A stretch of 64,000 bases of DNA from Coffea arabica (GCF_036785885.1 NC_092329.1:16324449-16388448), one strand, 5' to 3'. Shown: positions 23,867-35,573, counted from the first letter of the stretch. A program made the numbers and translations. The notes: generated by a model from the letters alone, not told the origin.

Positions 23867-26104
23867 CTATAGAAATTCTCTTGTCAAGAAGTCAGGAAGA
23901 GAATTATTCTCTCCTTTGATGAATTCTATATCAAAATCAAAAACTGAAAGAATTGCTTGCCATCTAGCAAATATTTGTTTTGAAACTATATTTTGAACAT
24001 CTTTTTGTAAAATTTCTTTTGCTGATTTGCAGTCTATTCTAATCAAAATTTTTTTATAATATAAATCATCTTGGAATTTTGATATGCATAAAACTATGGA
24101 TAAAATTTCTTTTTTAATAGTTGAATAATTCTTTTGAGGATCAGACCATGTTCCTGAATGAAATCTAACTAATTCTTCTTTTGAATTATCTACCTTTTGT
24201 TTTAATATACCTCCATATCCTAATTCTGATGCGTCTGTTTCAACTATCATGAATGCTTTAGGATGAGGTAAACATGGACATGGTAATGATTCAATTTTTT
24301 CTTTTAAATATTTTATTTTTTGAGTATGTTCCTCTGTCCAAGGTTTTGGATTTTTCTTTAATCTATTAAATAATATAGAACATTCTTGTCTTAATTTAGG
24401 AAAGAAATCTGCTATATAATTTAGACATCCTAAAAATCTTTGTAATTGATTTTTATCTTTTATTTCATCTGGAAATTTAGTAGCAAATTCTAAAACTCTA
24501 TTAATTGGTTTTATTGTTCCTTGATATATATTATGTCCTAAAAATCTTATTTTAGTTTGAAATAATTTCATTTTTGGAGCAGAAACAACTAATCCATTTT
24601 TCTTAACTACTTTTAAAAATATACTTAAATGTTTGAAATGTTGTTCTATTGATTCTGAAAATATTAATACATCATCTATGTATACTATACTGAATGAACT
24701 ATAAGGATTGAAAATATCATTCATTATATTTTGAAATTCTGATGGTGCATTTTTTAATCCAAATGGCATAACTTTCCATTCATAATGTCCAAAAGGTGTT
24801 GTAAAGGCTGTTTTATATCTATCTTTTGGATCTATTATTATTTGCCAATATCCGGATTTCATATCAAACTTTGAAAATATCTTAGCATTGAATAATCTAT
24901 TAAGCAAATCCTTTTTATTAGGAATAGGATATCTAATCCATTGTAAAACTTTATTTAAAGGTTTATAATTTATTACTAATCTTGGAACTCCTCTTTCTTT
25001 TTCAGCTTGATTCATTACATAGAATGCCGCACAGCTCCAAGGTGATTTTGAGGGTGTTATTAATCCTTTATCTATTAGTATTTTTATTTCCTTCTTACAA
25101 AATTCTAATAACTCGGAATTCATTTGTATTGGTCTAGCTTTTGTTGGAATGTTTTTTTCATTAAAATCTTTTTCATAAGGTAATTCTATCATATGTTGTT
25201 TTCTATCCCAAAAAGCATTAGGAATATCTGCACAAATTTCTTTTTGAAATAATTCTTCTAGTTCTAATATTCTTTTTTGTATTTTAATATCATTTAATTG
25301 TTCTTCAATTTTTAAATAAGATTTTTCCTCTTTAATATAGCTTATTTGCTGTTGTACTCTAGTAATAGTATTTATTGTTTTATATATTGAAGATGTTTGC
25401 AATGTTTGTAATTCCCTTTGTCTTATTGGAGTTAAGAATTTAAAGGTAATAATTTTTCCCATTATATTTACTGAAATTCCTTCATTACTTACTAAAAATG
25501 GATATATTTGAATTAAAAAGGGTGTTCCTAATATTACATCATGGTTTATATTATTTACAATTATAAAATTATGTTTGATACAATATTCATTATTACATAT
25601 TGATCCTTTTGTAAATTTATATTTTACTTTTAAATTTTCTCCATTTGCTGCCATTAGTTTTTCATTTGTTCTTTCACAATATTTAGTGGGGATGATTCCT
25701 TCTTTAATACAACTTATATCAGCTCCACTATCTATTAGAGCTACAAATGTTTCTTTGAAATCTTCTACTGTAATAGTTACTAAAGCAAACCATTTTTGAA
25801 ATATCATTCTTTCTATAGTATTTAAATATTGATCTTCTTTTATTGGTTTTTCTGAGATTATTATTTCTTCTGTTTTTGAATTAGAGGTTGAGGGCTGATT
25901 GTTATCTATTAATGTTATTTTTGATTCTATTTCTAAATCTTTTAATTTTAATTCTATTATTTCTTGTTGTAATTGTTTTACTTGTATTTTAAGATTATTA
26001 ATTTCTGATTGAAGGTCTTTAGTAGTTTCTTTTTTCATTATATTTATATTTGGATATTTATCTATTAATTTCGAAATGCTAAAAGGTTCTATTATCTTTG
26101 GCAT
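23867..26104 (-). CDS. viral protease / reverse transcriptase / RNase H (alpha)
   Basis: A 745-codon open frame from the internal ATG MPKIIEP. The order is a coiled-coil-like segment (residues ~20-65), an aspartic protease with LIDSGADISC (~125), a reverse transcriptase with the active site YIDDVLIFS (~410) and FGLKNAPSEFQ upstream, then RNase H with VETDASELGYGG (~615). It ends PDFLTREFL without an integrase. In gamma this region is in frame with the coat protein, so the natural product is probably one polyprotein. In alpha a frameshift near 26160 separates the two. This is the longest intact viral frame in the window. I infer it is not expressed as a virus, since alpha lacks the upstream half. 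Confidence 0.9.
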   Translation of the reverse strand: MPKIIEPFSISKLIDKYPNINIMKKETTKDLQSEINNLKIQVKQLQQEIIELKLKDLEIESKITLIDNNQPSTSNSKTEEIIISEKPIKEDQYLNTIERMIFQKWFALVTITVEDFKETFVALIDSGADISCIKEGIIPTKYCERTNEKLMAANGENLKVKYKFTKGSICNNEYCIKHNFIIVNNINHDVILGTPFLIQIYPFLVSNEGISVNIMGKIITFKFLTPIRQRELQTLQTSSIYKTINTITRVQQQISYIKEEKSYLKIEEQLNDIKIQKRILELEELFQKEICADIPNAFWDRKQHMIELPYEKDFNEKNIPTKARPIQMNSELLEFCKKEIKILIDKGLITPSKSPWSCAAFYVMNQAEKERGVPRLVINYKPLNKVLQWIRYPIPNKKDLLNRLFNAKIFSKFDMKSGYWQIIIDPKDRYKTAFTTPFGHYEWKVMPFGLKNAPSEFQNIMNDIFNPYSSFSIVYIDDVLIFSESIEQHFKHLSIFLKVVKKNGLVVSAPKMKLFQTKIRFLGHNIYQGTIKPINRVLEFATKFPDEIKDKNQLQRFLGCLNYIADFFPKLRQECSILFNRLKKNPKPWTEEHTQKIKYLKEKIESLPCPCLPHPKAFMIVETDASELGYGGILKQKVDNSKEELVRFHSGTWSDPQKNYSTIKKEILSIVLCISKFQDDLYYKKILIRIDCKSAKEILQKDVQNIVSKQIFARWQAILSVFDFDIEFIKGENNSLPDFLTREFL

Positions 26105-26157
26105 TTTATCTTCTTGAATAATTAAACTTTTTAGTCTTTCTAAATATTCTTTTTTAG

Positions 26158-26436
26158 CTATGGGATCTTCAATTTTTCTATAATATCTAATAAGAATTCT
26201 TTATCTTCTTTTTTAGTTATTACATTAATATATTTTGGAATACAATTACAATTTTCTTCACTATCTGAACTAGAAATATCATTGTAATAATCATCTTCTG
26301 TACTTTGTTCTTTTTCATTTATTAATAAATTTATTAATTTATTTTTAATTTCTTCTTCATTTGAACAAATTTCTGTAATTTTTTCTTTTAATCTACATTT
26401 GTTTGCTTTATGTCCTATCTTTCCACATTTATTACA
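26158..26436 (-). pseudogene. viral coat protein C-terminal fragment with zinc knuckle (alpha)
   Basis: On the minus strand the frame carries CNKCGKIGHKANKC, a CX2CX4HX4C zinc knuckle, then a basic/acidic tail (EENCNCIPKYINVI) and a stop after a frameshift near 26170. The residues before the knuckle come from the inverted join with copy beta and are not coat protein. Confidence 0.8.
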
Positions 26437-26457
26437 TTTCAATACCTGGGTAAGAAG

Positions 26458-26469
26458 TGGTATCAGAGC
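26458..26469 (+). promoter_or_regulatory. tRNA-iMet primer-binding site, copy beta
   Basis: TGGTATCAGAGC is the 12-base complement to the 3' end of plant initiator tRNA-Met, the minus-strand primer of caulimovirids. By convention it is genome position 1. It lies ~250 bases before the first viral ATG. Confidence 0.85.
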
Positions 26470-26712
26470 CACACCCCTGTTTAAAGTGCATACGCATATT
26501 TAAACTTTGCATTTACATTTACTTTATTTGAATTATATTTCTATTTTGACTTGGCTATTTCATGCATTTATGTTACATATTTTATTAAACTTTTACTGAA
26601 AACGTTGGTAAGACTTGATGCCTTGTTAGACCGTTGGCAAGTCCAGGATAGGATGTTCCAGGCATAGTGCTCGGTTGTTCTCGTCGAGGTAAAAATTTAA
26701 TTAAATATTAAA

Positions 26713-28609
26713 CATGGCTGCATTTCTTAGACAATTAAAAATATGATCTAATTCAAAACAAGAAAATGTAGTACAAAGTCATGAATATCATATGCCTATA
26801 AATAATTCAGATTGGACTATTCCAGAAGAAAAAATAGAACACATTTATAGAATTGGCCCTTTAGATTTTAAAACAGCTTCATCAGTTAAAACTCATGAAA
26901 AAACAATATCTATTCAAGAAGAATATCAGACTATTCAATTACTAAATCATAATACAATTCAAAAATATTTAAGCAAAGGATATAGCTACATTCATATAGG
27001 TTTAATACAAATTGCTGTAAAACCTTTATTCCATTTAGGAGTAGATGCTCCAATATACCTAGCTTTAAGAGATACTAGACTCAAACGGTATAAAACTTCG
27101 TTACTCTCAATGATTCAAACTAATGTTTGTAATGGACCAATATACTTTAACTGTGCTCCAAATTTTTCAATAGATTTAACAGATTCCCATATTCTGAATT
27201 CTGTTATATTAGGTATTCACATGCAAGGAAATGAATTTGAAAAACATACAAAGAATTTTGCAATAATATACAGAATATATTATAGACCTCTATCTTCACA
27301 TTTAAATCCAAAATTTATAATGACTCCAACTCTTAAGGAAGAAACAACTTTATTACAAGTAGATGCAGATAAACCTACAACATATACACCAAAAAGATTA
27401 AAATGGAACGAAATAACTATACCAAGTGAATTTGAAATTAAAAATCCACAAATAGCCAGAAATATAGAACAAACCACTGCAGAAGATATAATAGAAAAGG
27501 CAGATGGTAGTACACTTATAAGATTCACCTCATTAAGAGAAAGACCAGAATCCTCTTATTCATGTTTACCAGCTAGACGTTCAAATTATGAGTCAACTGA
27601 AGTTAATTTTCCTATGGAAAGTACTTCAAATTTTAAATATAAAACACCAATACCAGAAGTTATAAATAAATCAGAGTATTCCCCAACTCATTCACAAATG
27701 CAAGGAGAAATAAATGTTATAAATAAACCATATAAAATAAACCATAAATATTTACAAGAAGATTTTGAAGATGATGAAAATACAGAGAAAAGAATTTGGT
27801 TTTTCCAACTAGAATCAAAGTATAAAGAAAAATTAATTCTAGAATGGAAAAGTGAATTAGAAAAACAAAAGTTTGATTTTCCTTTCTTTACATGGTTAAC
27901 ATTTTATATGTCAAAATTAGGAATGAATGATATATATAATACACCTCAAATAAATGTTCAAACCAATTTATATAAAAAATGGAAATTAAAAGATGAACAA
28001 GTTATAACTTTAATACACCCTCCATTACAGGAAGTAAAAATTAATATGGGATAAGGAGAAATTATAGCCTCACCTTTTAAAAAGGGACGAGAAACTGAAT
28101 CAAGTACAAATAATTCAATAAATCTAGAAGATCTTAAAAAAGTTTATCAACAAAATAATTATACAAATCAAATTTTTCATACAATTTCTCAACATATGGA
28201 AGTTTTAAATACTAAAATTGATACAATAAAGAAATCAGATTTAAAATTCCCAAATGATATTTCAACCCCTCATTTTCAACCAAGAAGCCTGACAAGAGAA
28301 AAAGAGCAAGACTTAGTACAAAATATTAATAGTCAAAAAATAAATACTACAGATAATTTATTAAATAAAATATCTAATGCATTACAAAATCTAACTACAG
28401 ATTCTAAACCTTCAACTCCAAAAATAAACACATTAGACCAAATAATAGAAGAAAATTCTACTGAAGAATTAGAAGATTTATCAGAAGAATCAATAAAATC
28501 AGAAGAAGAAAAAGATATGATTTTAACCATAAAAAACCAATTTGAAGAAACAAAAGGAAATCAAATAAATAGAATAAAAAGAAAAAATTATAATAAGAAA
28601 AATAATTGA
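26713..28609 (+). pseudogene. viral ORF A, movement protein (beta), interrupted
   Basis: The frame begins with ATG at 26713 but has a stop at 26744. It is open from 26792 to 28052 (stop TAA) and again from 28196 to 28609. The first 300 residues contain GVDAPIYLALRDTR and GNEFEKHTKNFAIIYRIYYR, blocks of the 30K movement-protein superfamily that lets plant viruses pass through plasmodesmata. The C-terminal part is acidic and coiled-coil-like (ENSTEELEDLSEESIKSEEE). In beta it ends TGA four bases before the coat-protein ATG. Confidence 0.8.
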
Positions 28610-28612
28610 AAA

Positions 28613-29650
28613 ATGGTAAGTTCAAAAAATTATTATCCTAAACCAAGTCCTCCAGATATTCAATATGAAGAAAGATCAAAATTTAGAACTACTAAATATG
28701 ATGGAGATTCAATATATGAATGGAATATAGATGGCAAAGCAGAATATGAAGTATTAAATAATTTGCAAGAAATGGGAGTGGCTAGACTAGCTTATAAGAT
28801 TAAAAATATTCAAGAAAGAAATATTGCAACATTATTAGTCTCAAGATTTACTGGACAATTAAAAAATTGGTGGGATAATGCCTTAACATTACAAGACAAA
28901 TTATCAATATTAGATCATACACAAGAAATAGAAGATGATCAAGGAAATATTCAAATACAGTCAGATGCTGCAGAATTTCTAATTGTAACAATAGTCATGT
29001 ATTTTATAGGAAATCCAAAAGAAGAATTAAATTCTAATAAAACGTTTTTAACAAATCTAAGATGTCCAACATTATCAGACTTTAGATGGTATAAAGATAT
29101 GTTTTTAACAAATGTATTAAGAGCCCTCAGGGGCTTGGTCTGGTGGTTGAGGTTGTTGAAGATGGAGCCTCAGGTCCCTGGTTCGAACCTTGCTGCCAGC
29201 AAGTTGCTGAGGGTGGTGAATAGTCTGCGGGGTCCACTCCCTGCGGGACACACCTAAAAAAAAAAATGTATTAAGAAGATCAGATTGTAATGCTTCATTC
29301 TGGAAAGAAAGATTAATAACCGGATTACCAAGTTTATTTTCACAAAGAATAATGGATAATTTACAAAAAGAAATGGGAACAGATGTCATTTCATTCGAAA
29401 ATATTACTTTCGGACAATTATTTGTTTTTGTGAAAAAAGAAGGATTAATGTTATGTTCAGAATTAAGATTACAAATAAAATATGGATCAAAAACAAAAGA
29501 AGTATGATCATTCTGTGATGCATTTGGAATTAAAAGAATTAAGTCACCATCAGCATAAAAAAAGAAAGTTAAAAAATATTCTAAGAAAATAAGATATAAA
29601 AACCCAAAGGAAAATGAACCAACTAAAAAGAGAAAATTTATTAAGAGAAG
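28613..29650 (+). pseudogene. viral coat protein N-terminal part (beta), SINE-disrupted
   Basis: It starts MVSSKNYYPKPSPPD. RFTGQLKNWWDNAL is the conserved W-rich core of caulimovirid and gag-type capsid proteins. A SINE at 29123-29263 breaks the frame. It resumes after the insertion but meets a stop near 29505 and is cut by the large deletion at about 29645, before the zinc knuckle. Confidence 0.8.
29123..29263 (+). mobile_element. tRNA-derived SINE in viral coat-protein frame
   Basis: A 141-bp insertion absent from the same place in copy gamma. A 13-bp target duplication, AAATGTATTAAGA, lies at 29110-29122 and 29264-29276. The unit ends in an A-rich tail. It contains a perfect B box, GGTTCGAAC (29180-29188), and an A-box-like GGCTTGGTCTGG about 45 bases before it. 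This is diagnostic of an LINE-mobilised SINE. Confidence 0.9.
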
Positions 29651-29704
29651 GCAAATAAAATTCAAATACAGATGAAATGAAGACCAAATGAAGATCAGAG
29701 CCTC

Positions 29705-29713
29705 TATAAATAG
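29705..29713 (+). promoter_or_regulatory. pararetroviral TATA box, copy beta
   Basis: TATAAATAG lies about 250 bases before the next primer site. A possible polyadenylation signal, AATAAAG, is at 29848-29854. This promoter would read into copy gamma. No sign of activity can be judged from sequence. Confidence 0.6.
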
Positions 29714-29956
29714 CAGACAATTCCAGAAGAGAGGCATCGCGAAAAATATCAAAAGTACTCATAGACTTGTCTTAGTTTTCTTATCACTTCCAACCACTCT
29801 AAACAACCCTTGTACTCAAAAGTCTTTGTTTTAGATTTCAACATTGCAATAAAGTCTTCAAGGTTGAATTTCCTTTCAAGCTTCCGTTAGTCACTCAATA
29901 ATCAAAAGTAAGTCCAACTACTTATGTTTATTACATTTCAATACCTGGGTTAGAAG

Positions 29957-29968
29957 TGGTATCAGAGG
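29957..29968 (+). promoter_or_regulatory. tRNA-iMet primer-binding site, copy gamma
   Basis: TGGTATCAGAGG, with 11 of 12 bases as in beta; the last base is G instead of C. Confidence 0.8.
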
Positions 29969-30212
29969 CACACCCCTGTTTAAAGTGCATACGCATATTT
30001 AAACTTTGCATTTACATTTACTTTATTTGAATTATATTTCTATTTTGACTTGGCTATTTCATGCATTTATGTTACATATTTTATTAAACTTTTACTGAAA
30101 ACGTTGGTAAGACTTGATGCCTTGTTAGACCGTTGGTAAGTCCAGGATAGGATGTTCCAGGCATAGTGCTCGGTTGTTCCCGTCTAGGTAAAAATTTAAT
30201 TAAATATTAAAC

Positions 30213-32095
30213 ATGGCTGCATTTCTTAGACAATTAAAAATAGGATCTAATTCAAAGCAAGAAAATGTAGTACAAAGTCATGAATATCATATGCCTATAA
30301 ATAATTCAGATTGGACTATTCCAGAAGAAAAAATAGAACACATTTATAGAATTGGCCCTTTAGATTTTAAAACAGCTTTATCAGTTAAAACTCATGAAGA
30401 AATAATATCTATTCAAGAAGAATATCAGACTATTCAATTACTAAATCATAATACAATTCAAAAATATTTAAGCAAAGGATATAGATACATTCATATAGGT
30501 TTAATATAAATTGCTGTAAAACCTTTATTCCATTTAGGAGTAGATGCTCCAATATACCTAACTTTAAGAGATACTAGACTCAAACGGTATAAAACTTCGT
30601 TACTCTCAATGATTCAAACTAATGTTTGTAATGGACCAATATACTTTAACTGTGCTCCAAATTTTTCAATAGATTTAACAGATCCCCATATTCTGAATTC
30701 TGTTATATTAGATATTCATATGCAAGGAAATGAATTTGAAAAACATACAAAGAATTTTGCAATAATATACAGAATATATTATAGACCTCTATCTTCACAT
30801 TTAAATCCAAAATTTATAATGACTCCAACTCTTAAGGAAGAAACAACTTTATTACAAGTAGATGCAGATAAACCTACAACATATACACCAAAAAGATTAA
30901 AATGGAACGAAATAACTATACTAAGTGAATTTGAAATTAAAAATCCACAAATAGCCAGAAATATAGAACAAACCACTGCAGAAGATATAATAGAAAAGGC
31001 AGATGGTAGTACACTTACAAGATTCACCTCATTAAGAGAAAGACCAGAATCCTCTTATTCATGGTTACCAGTTAGACGTTCAAATTATGAGTCAACTGAA
31101 GTTAATTTTCCTATGGAAAGTACTTCAAATTTTAAATATAAAACACCAATACCAAAAGTTATAAATAAATCAGAGTATTCCCCAACTCATTCACAAATGC
31201 AAGGAGAAATAAATGTTATAAATAAACCATATAAGATAAATCATAAATATTTATAAGAAGATTTTGAAGATGATGAAAATACAGAGAAAAGAATTTGATT
31301 TTTTCAATTAGAATCAAAGTATAAAGAAAAATTAATTCTAGAATGGAAAAGTGAATTAGAAAAACAAAAGTTTGATTTTCCTTTCTTTACATGGTTAACA
31401 TTTTATATGTCAAAATTAGGAATGAATGATATATATAATACACCTCAAATAAATGTTCAAACCAATTTATATAAAAAATGGAAATTAAAAGATGAACAAG
31501 TTATAACTTCAATACACCCTCCATTACAGGAAATAAAAATTAATATGGGACAAGGAGAAATTATAGCCTCACATTTTAAAAAGGGACGAGAAGCTGAATC
31601 AAGTACAAATAATTCAATAAATCTAGAAGATCTTAAAAAAGTTTATCAACAAAATAATTATACAAATCAAATTCTTCATACAATTTCTCAACATATGGAA
31701 GTTTTAAATACTAAAATTGATACAATAAAGAAATCAGATTTAAAATTCCCAAATGATATTTCAGCCCCTCATTTTCAACCAAGAAGCCTGACAAGAGAAA
31801 AAGAGCAAGACTTAGTACAAAATATTAATAGTCAAAAAATAAATACTACAGATAATTTATTAAATAAAATATCTAATGCATTACAAAATCTAACTACAGA
31901 TTCTAAACCTTCAACTCCAAAAATAAACACATTAGACCAAATAATAGAAGAAAATTCTACTGAAGAATTAGAAGATTTATCAGAAGAATCAATAAAATCA
32001 GAAGAAGAAGAAGATATGATTTTACCCATAGAAACTAATTTGATGAAACAAAAGGAAATCAAATAAATAGAATAAAAAAGAAAAAATTATAATAA
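30213..32095 (+). pseudogene. viral ORF A, movement protein (gamma), interrupted
   Basis: It starts MAAFLRQLKIGSNSKQENVV, without the early stop of beta. It is broken by stops at about 30507, 31254 and 31297, and by compensating one-base indels near 32033 and 32078. The movement-protein core is the same as in beta. The C-terminal coiled-coil/acidic part is open from 31407 to 32066. In this copy the terminal codon of beta (TGA) is TGG, so the reading frame is not closed before the coat-protein ATG. Confidence 0.8.
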
Positions 32096-32111
32096 CAAAA
32101 ATAATTGGAAA

Positions 32112-35100
32112 ATGGTAAGTTCAAAAAATTATTATCCTAGACCAAGTCCTCCAGATATTCAATATGAAGAAATATCAAAATTTAGAACTACTAAATATGA
32201 TGGAGATTCAATATATGAATGGAATATAGATGGCAAAGCAGAATATGAAGTATTAAATAATTTGCAAGAAATAGGAATGGCTAGACTAGCTTATAAGATT
32301 AAAAATATTCAAGAAAGAAATATTGCAACATTATTAGTCTCAAGATTTACTGGACAATTAAAAAATTGGTGGGATAATGCCTTAACATTACAAGACAAAT
32401 TATCAATATTAGATCATACACAAGAAATAGAAGATGATCAAGGAAATATTCAAATACAGTCAGATGCTGCAGAATTTCTAATTGTAACAATAGTCATGTA
32501 TTTTATAGGAAATCCAAAAGAAGAATTAAATTCTAATAAAACGTTTTTAACAAATCTAAAATGTCCAACATTATCAGATTTTAGATGGTATAAAGATATG
32601 TTTTTAACAAATGTATTAAGAAGACCAGATTGTAATGCTTCATTCTGGAAAGAAAGATTCATAACCGGATTACCAAGTTTATTTTCACAAAGAATAATGG
32701 ATAATTTACAAAAAGAAATGGGAACAGATGTCATTTCATTCGAAAATATTACTTTCGGACAATTATTTGCTTTTGTGAAAAAAGAAGGATTAATGTTATG
32801 TTCAGAATTAAGATTACAAATAAAATATGGATCAAAAACAAAAGAAGTAAGATCATTCTGTGATGCATTTGGAATTAAAAGAATTAAGTCACCATCAGCA
32901 TACAAAAAGAAAGTTAAAAAATATTCTAAGAAAATAAGATATAAAAACCCAAAGGAAAATGAACCAACTAAAAAGAAAAAATTTATTAAGAAAAAAATTG
33001 TTTGTTATAAATGTGGAAAGATAGGACATAAAGCAAACAAATGTAGATTAAAAGAAAAAATTACAGAAATTTGTTCAAACGAAGAAGAAATTAAAAATAA
33101 ATTAATAAATTTATTAATAAATGAAAAAGAACAGAGTACAGAAGATGATTATTACAATGATATTTCTAGTTCAGATAGTGAAGAAAATTGTAATTGTATT
33201 CCAAAATATATTAATGTAATAACTAAAAAAGAAGATAAAGAATTCTTATTAGATATTATAGAAAAAATTGAAGATCCCATAGCTAAAAAAGAATATTTAG
33301 AAAGACTAAAAAGTTTAATTATTCAAGAAGATAAAATGCCAAAGATAATAGAACCTATTAGCATTTTGAAATTAATAGATAAATATCCAAATATAAATAT
33401 AATGAAAAAAGAAACTACTAAAGACCTTCAATCAGAAATTAATAATCTTAAAATACAAGTAAAACAATTACAACAAGAAATAATAGAATTAAAATTAAAA
33501 GATTTAGAAATAGAATAAAAAATAACATTAATAGATAACAATCAGCCCTCAACCTCTAATTCAAAAACAGAAGAAATAATAATCTTAGAAAAACCAATAA
33601 AAGAAGATCAATATTTCAATACTATAGAAAGAATGATATTTCAAAAATGGTTTGCTTTAGTAACTATTACAGTAGAAGATTTCAAAGAAACATTTGTAAC
33701 TCTAATAGATAGTGGAGCTGATATAAGTTGTATTAAAGAAGGAATCATCCCCACTAAATATTGTGAAAGAACAAATGAAAAACTAATGGCAGCAAATGGA
33801 GAAGATTTAAAAGTAAAATATAAATTTACAAAAGGATCAATATGTAATAATGAATATTGTATCAAACATAATTTTATAATTGTAAATAATATAAACCATG
33901 ATGTAATATTAGGAACACCCTTTTTAATTCAAATATATCCATTTTTAGTAAGTAATGAAGGAATTTCAGTAAATATAATGAGAAAAATTATTACCTTTAA
34001 ATTCTTAACTCCAATAAGACAAAGGGAATTACAAACATTGCAAACATCTTCAATATATAAAACAATAAATACTATTACTAGAGTACAACAGCAAATAAGC
34101 TATATTAAAGAGGAAAAATCTTATTTAAAAATTGAAAAACAATTAAATGATATTAAAATACAAAAAAGAATATTAGAACTAGAAGAATTATTTCAAAAAA
34201 AAATTTGTGTAGATATTCCTAATACTTTTTGGGATAGAAAACAACATATGATAGAATTACCTTATGAAAAAGATTTTAATGAAAAAAACATTCCAACAAA
34301 AGCTAGACCAATACAAATGAATTCTGAGTTATTAGAATTTTGTAAGAAGGAAATAAAAATACTAATAGATAAAGGATTAATAACACCCTCAAAATCACCT
34401 TGGAGTTGTGCGGCATTCTATGTAATGAATCAAGCTGAAAAAGAAAGAGGAGTTCCAAGATTAGTAATAAATTATAAACCTTTAAATAAAGTATTGCAAT
34501 GGATCAGATATCCTATTCCTAATAAAAAGAATTTACTCAATAGATTATTTAATGCCAAGATATTTTCAAAGTTTGATATGAAATCCGGATATTGGCAAAT
34601 AATAATAAATCCAAAAGATAGATATAAAACAGCATTTACAACACCTTTTGGACATTATGAATGGAAAGTTATGCCATTTGGATTAAAAAATGCACCATCA
34701 GAATTTCAAAATATAATGAATGATATTTTCAATCCTTATAGTTCATTCAGTATATTATACATAGATGATGTATTAATATTTTCAGAATCAATAGAACAAC
34801 ATTTCAAACATTTAAGTATATTTTTAAAAGTAGTTAAGAAAAATGGATTAGTTGTTTCTGCTCCAAAAATGAAATTATTTCAAACTAAAATAAGATTTTT
34901 AGGACATAATATATATCAAGGAACAATAAAACCAATTAATAGAGCTTTAGAATTTGCTACTAAATTTTCAGATGAAATAAAAGATAAAAATCAATTACAA
35001 AGATTTTTAGGATGTCTAAATTATATAGCAGATTTCTTTTCTAAATTAAGACAAGAATGTTCTATATTATTTAATAGATTAAAGAAAAATCCAAAACCTT

Positions 35101-35573
35101 GGACAGAGGAACATACTCAAAAAATAAAATATTTAAAAGAAAAAATTGAATCATTACCATGTCTATGTTTACCTCATCCTAAAGCATTCATGATAGTTGA
35201 AACAGACGCATCAGAATTAGGATATGGAGGTATATTAAAACAAAAGGTAGATAATTCAAAAGAAGAATTAGTTAGATTTCATTCAGGAACATGGTCTGAT
35301 CCTCAAAAGAATTATTCAACTATTAAAAAAGAAATTTTATCCATAGTTTTATGCATATCAAAATTCCAAGATGATTTATATAATAAAAAATTTTTGATTA
35401 GAATAGACTGCAAATCAGCAAAAGAAATTTTACAAAAAGATGTTCAAAATATAGTTTCAAAACAAATATTTGCTAGATGGCAAGCAATTCTTTCAGTTTT
35501 CGGTTTTGATATAGAATTCATCAAAGGAGAGAATAATTCTCTTCCTGACTTCTTGACAAGAGAATTTCTATAG
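32112..35573 (+). pseudogene. viral ORF B, coat protein-protease-RT-RNase H (gamma), one stop
   Basis: One frame of about 1150 codons, interrupted by a single TAA at about 33516-33518. From the N-terminus: capsid core (FTGQLKNWWDNAL, ~residue 85), a basic stretch, zinc knuckle CYKCGKIGHKANKC (~300), acidic segment, coiled coil (~430-470), the stop, then protease LIDSGADISC, RT YIDDVLIFS, and RNase H VETDASELGYGG. Ends PDFLTREFL. The part after the stop is open for 646 codons. The layout is that of a caulimovirid polyprotein with separate movement protein. I do not assign a genus; florendovirus- or petuvirus-like relatives are possible. Confidence 0.9.

Larger units (their letters stand above)
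21850..26432 (-). mobile_element. endogenous pararetrovirus copy alpha (inverted, 3' half)
   Basis: This is a partial Caulimoviridae genome on the minus strand. From 26432 leftwards it holds the coat-protein zinc knuckle, protease/RT/RNase H, two small frames, the promoter region and the genome end. The left edge (21850) falls a few bases short of where the tRNA primer site would follow, and abuts the truncated host MITE. The right edge is a head-to-head join with copy beta at about 26428-26432. Movement-protein and most coat-protein sequence is missing. No integrase domain is present in any copy, and no LTRs flank it, which separates it from gypsy retrotransposons. Confidence 0.9.
26433..29956 (+). 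mobile_element. endogenous pararetrovirus copy beta (internally deleted)
   Basis: It starts with the last ~25 bases of the viral genome and the primer site, then the movement-protein frame and the first part of the coat protein. At about 29645 it jumps to the promoter region and runs through the genome end into copy gamma. About 4 kb is missing: zinc knuckle, protease, RT, RNase H, ORFs C and D. The deletion ends share only two or three bases. It is disabled by stops at 26744 and 28052 and by a SINE in the coat frame. Confidence 0.9.

Noticed and set aside
29123-29263. A tRNA gene, because of the GGTTCGAAC box
   Set aside because: No acceptor-stem pairing or cloverleaf; the A-tail and TSD show a SINE.
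26713-35573. An intact, replicating virus
   Set aside because: Every copy lacks parts or has stops and frameshifts, as set out for each frame.
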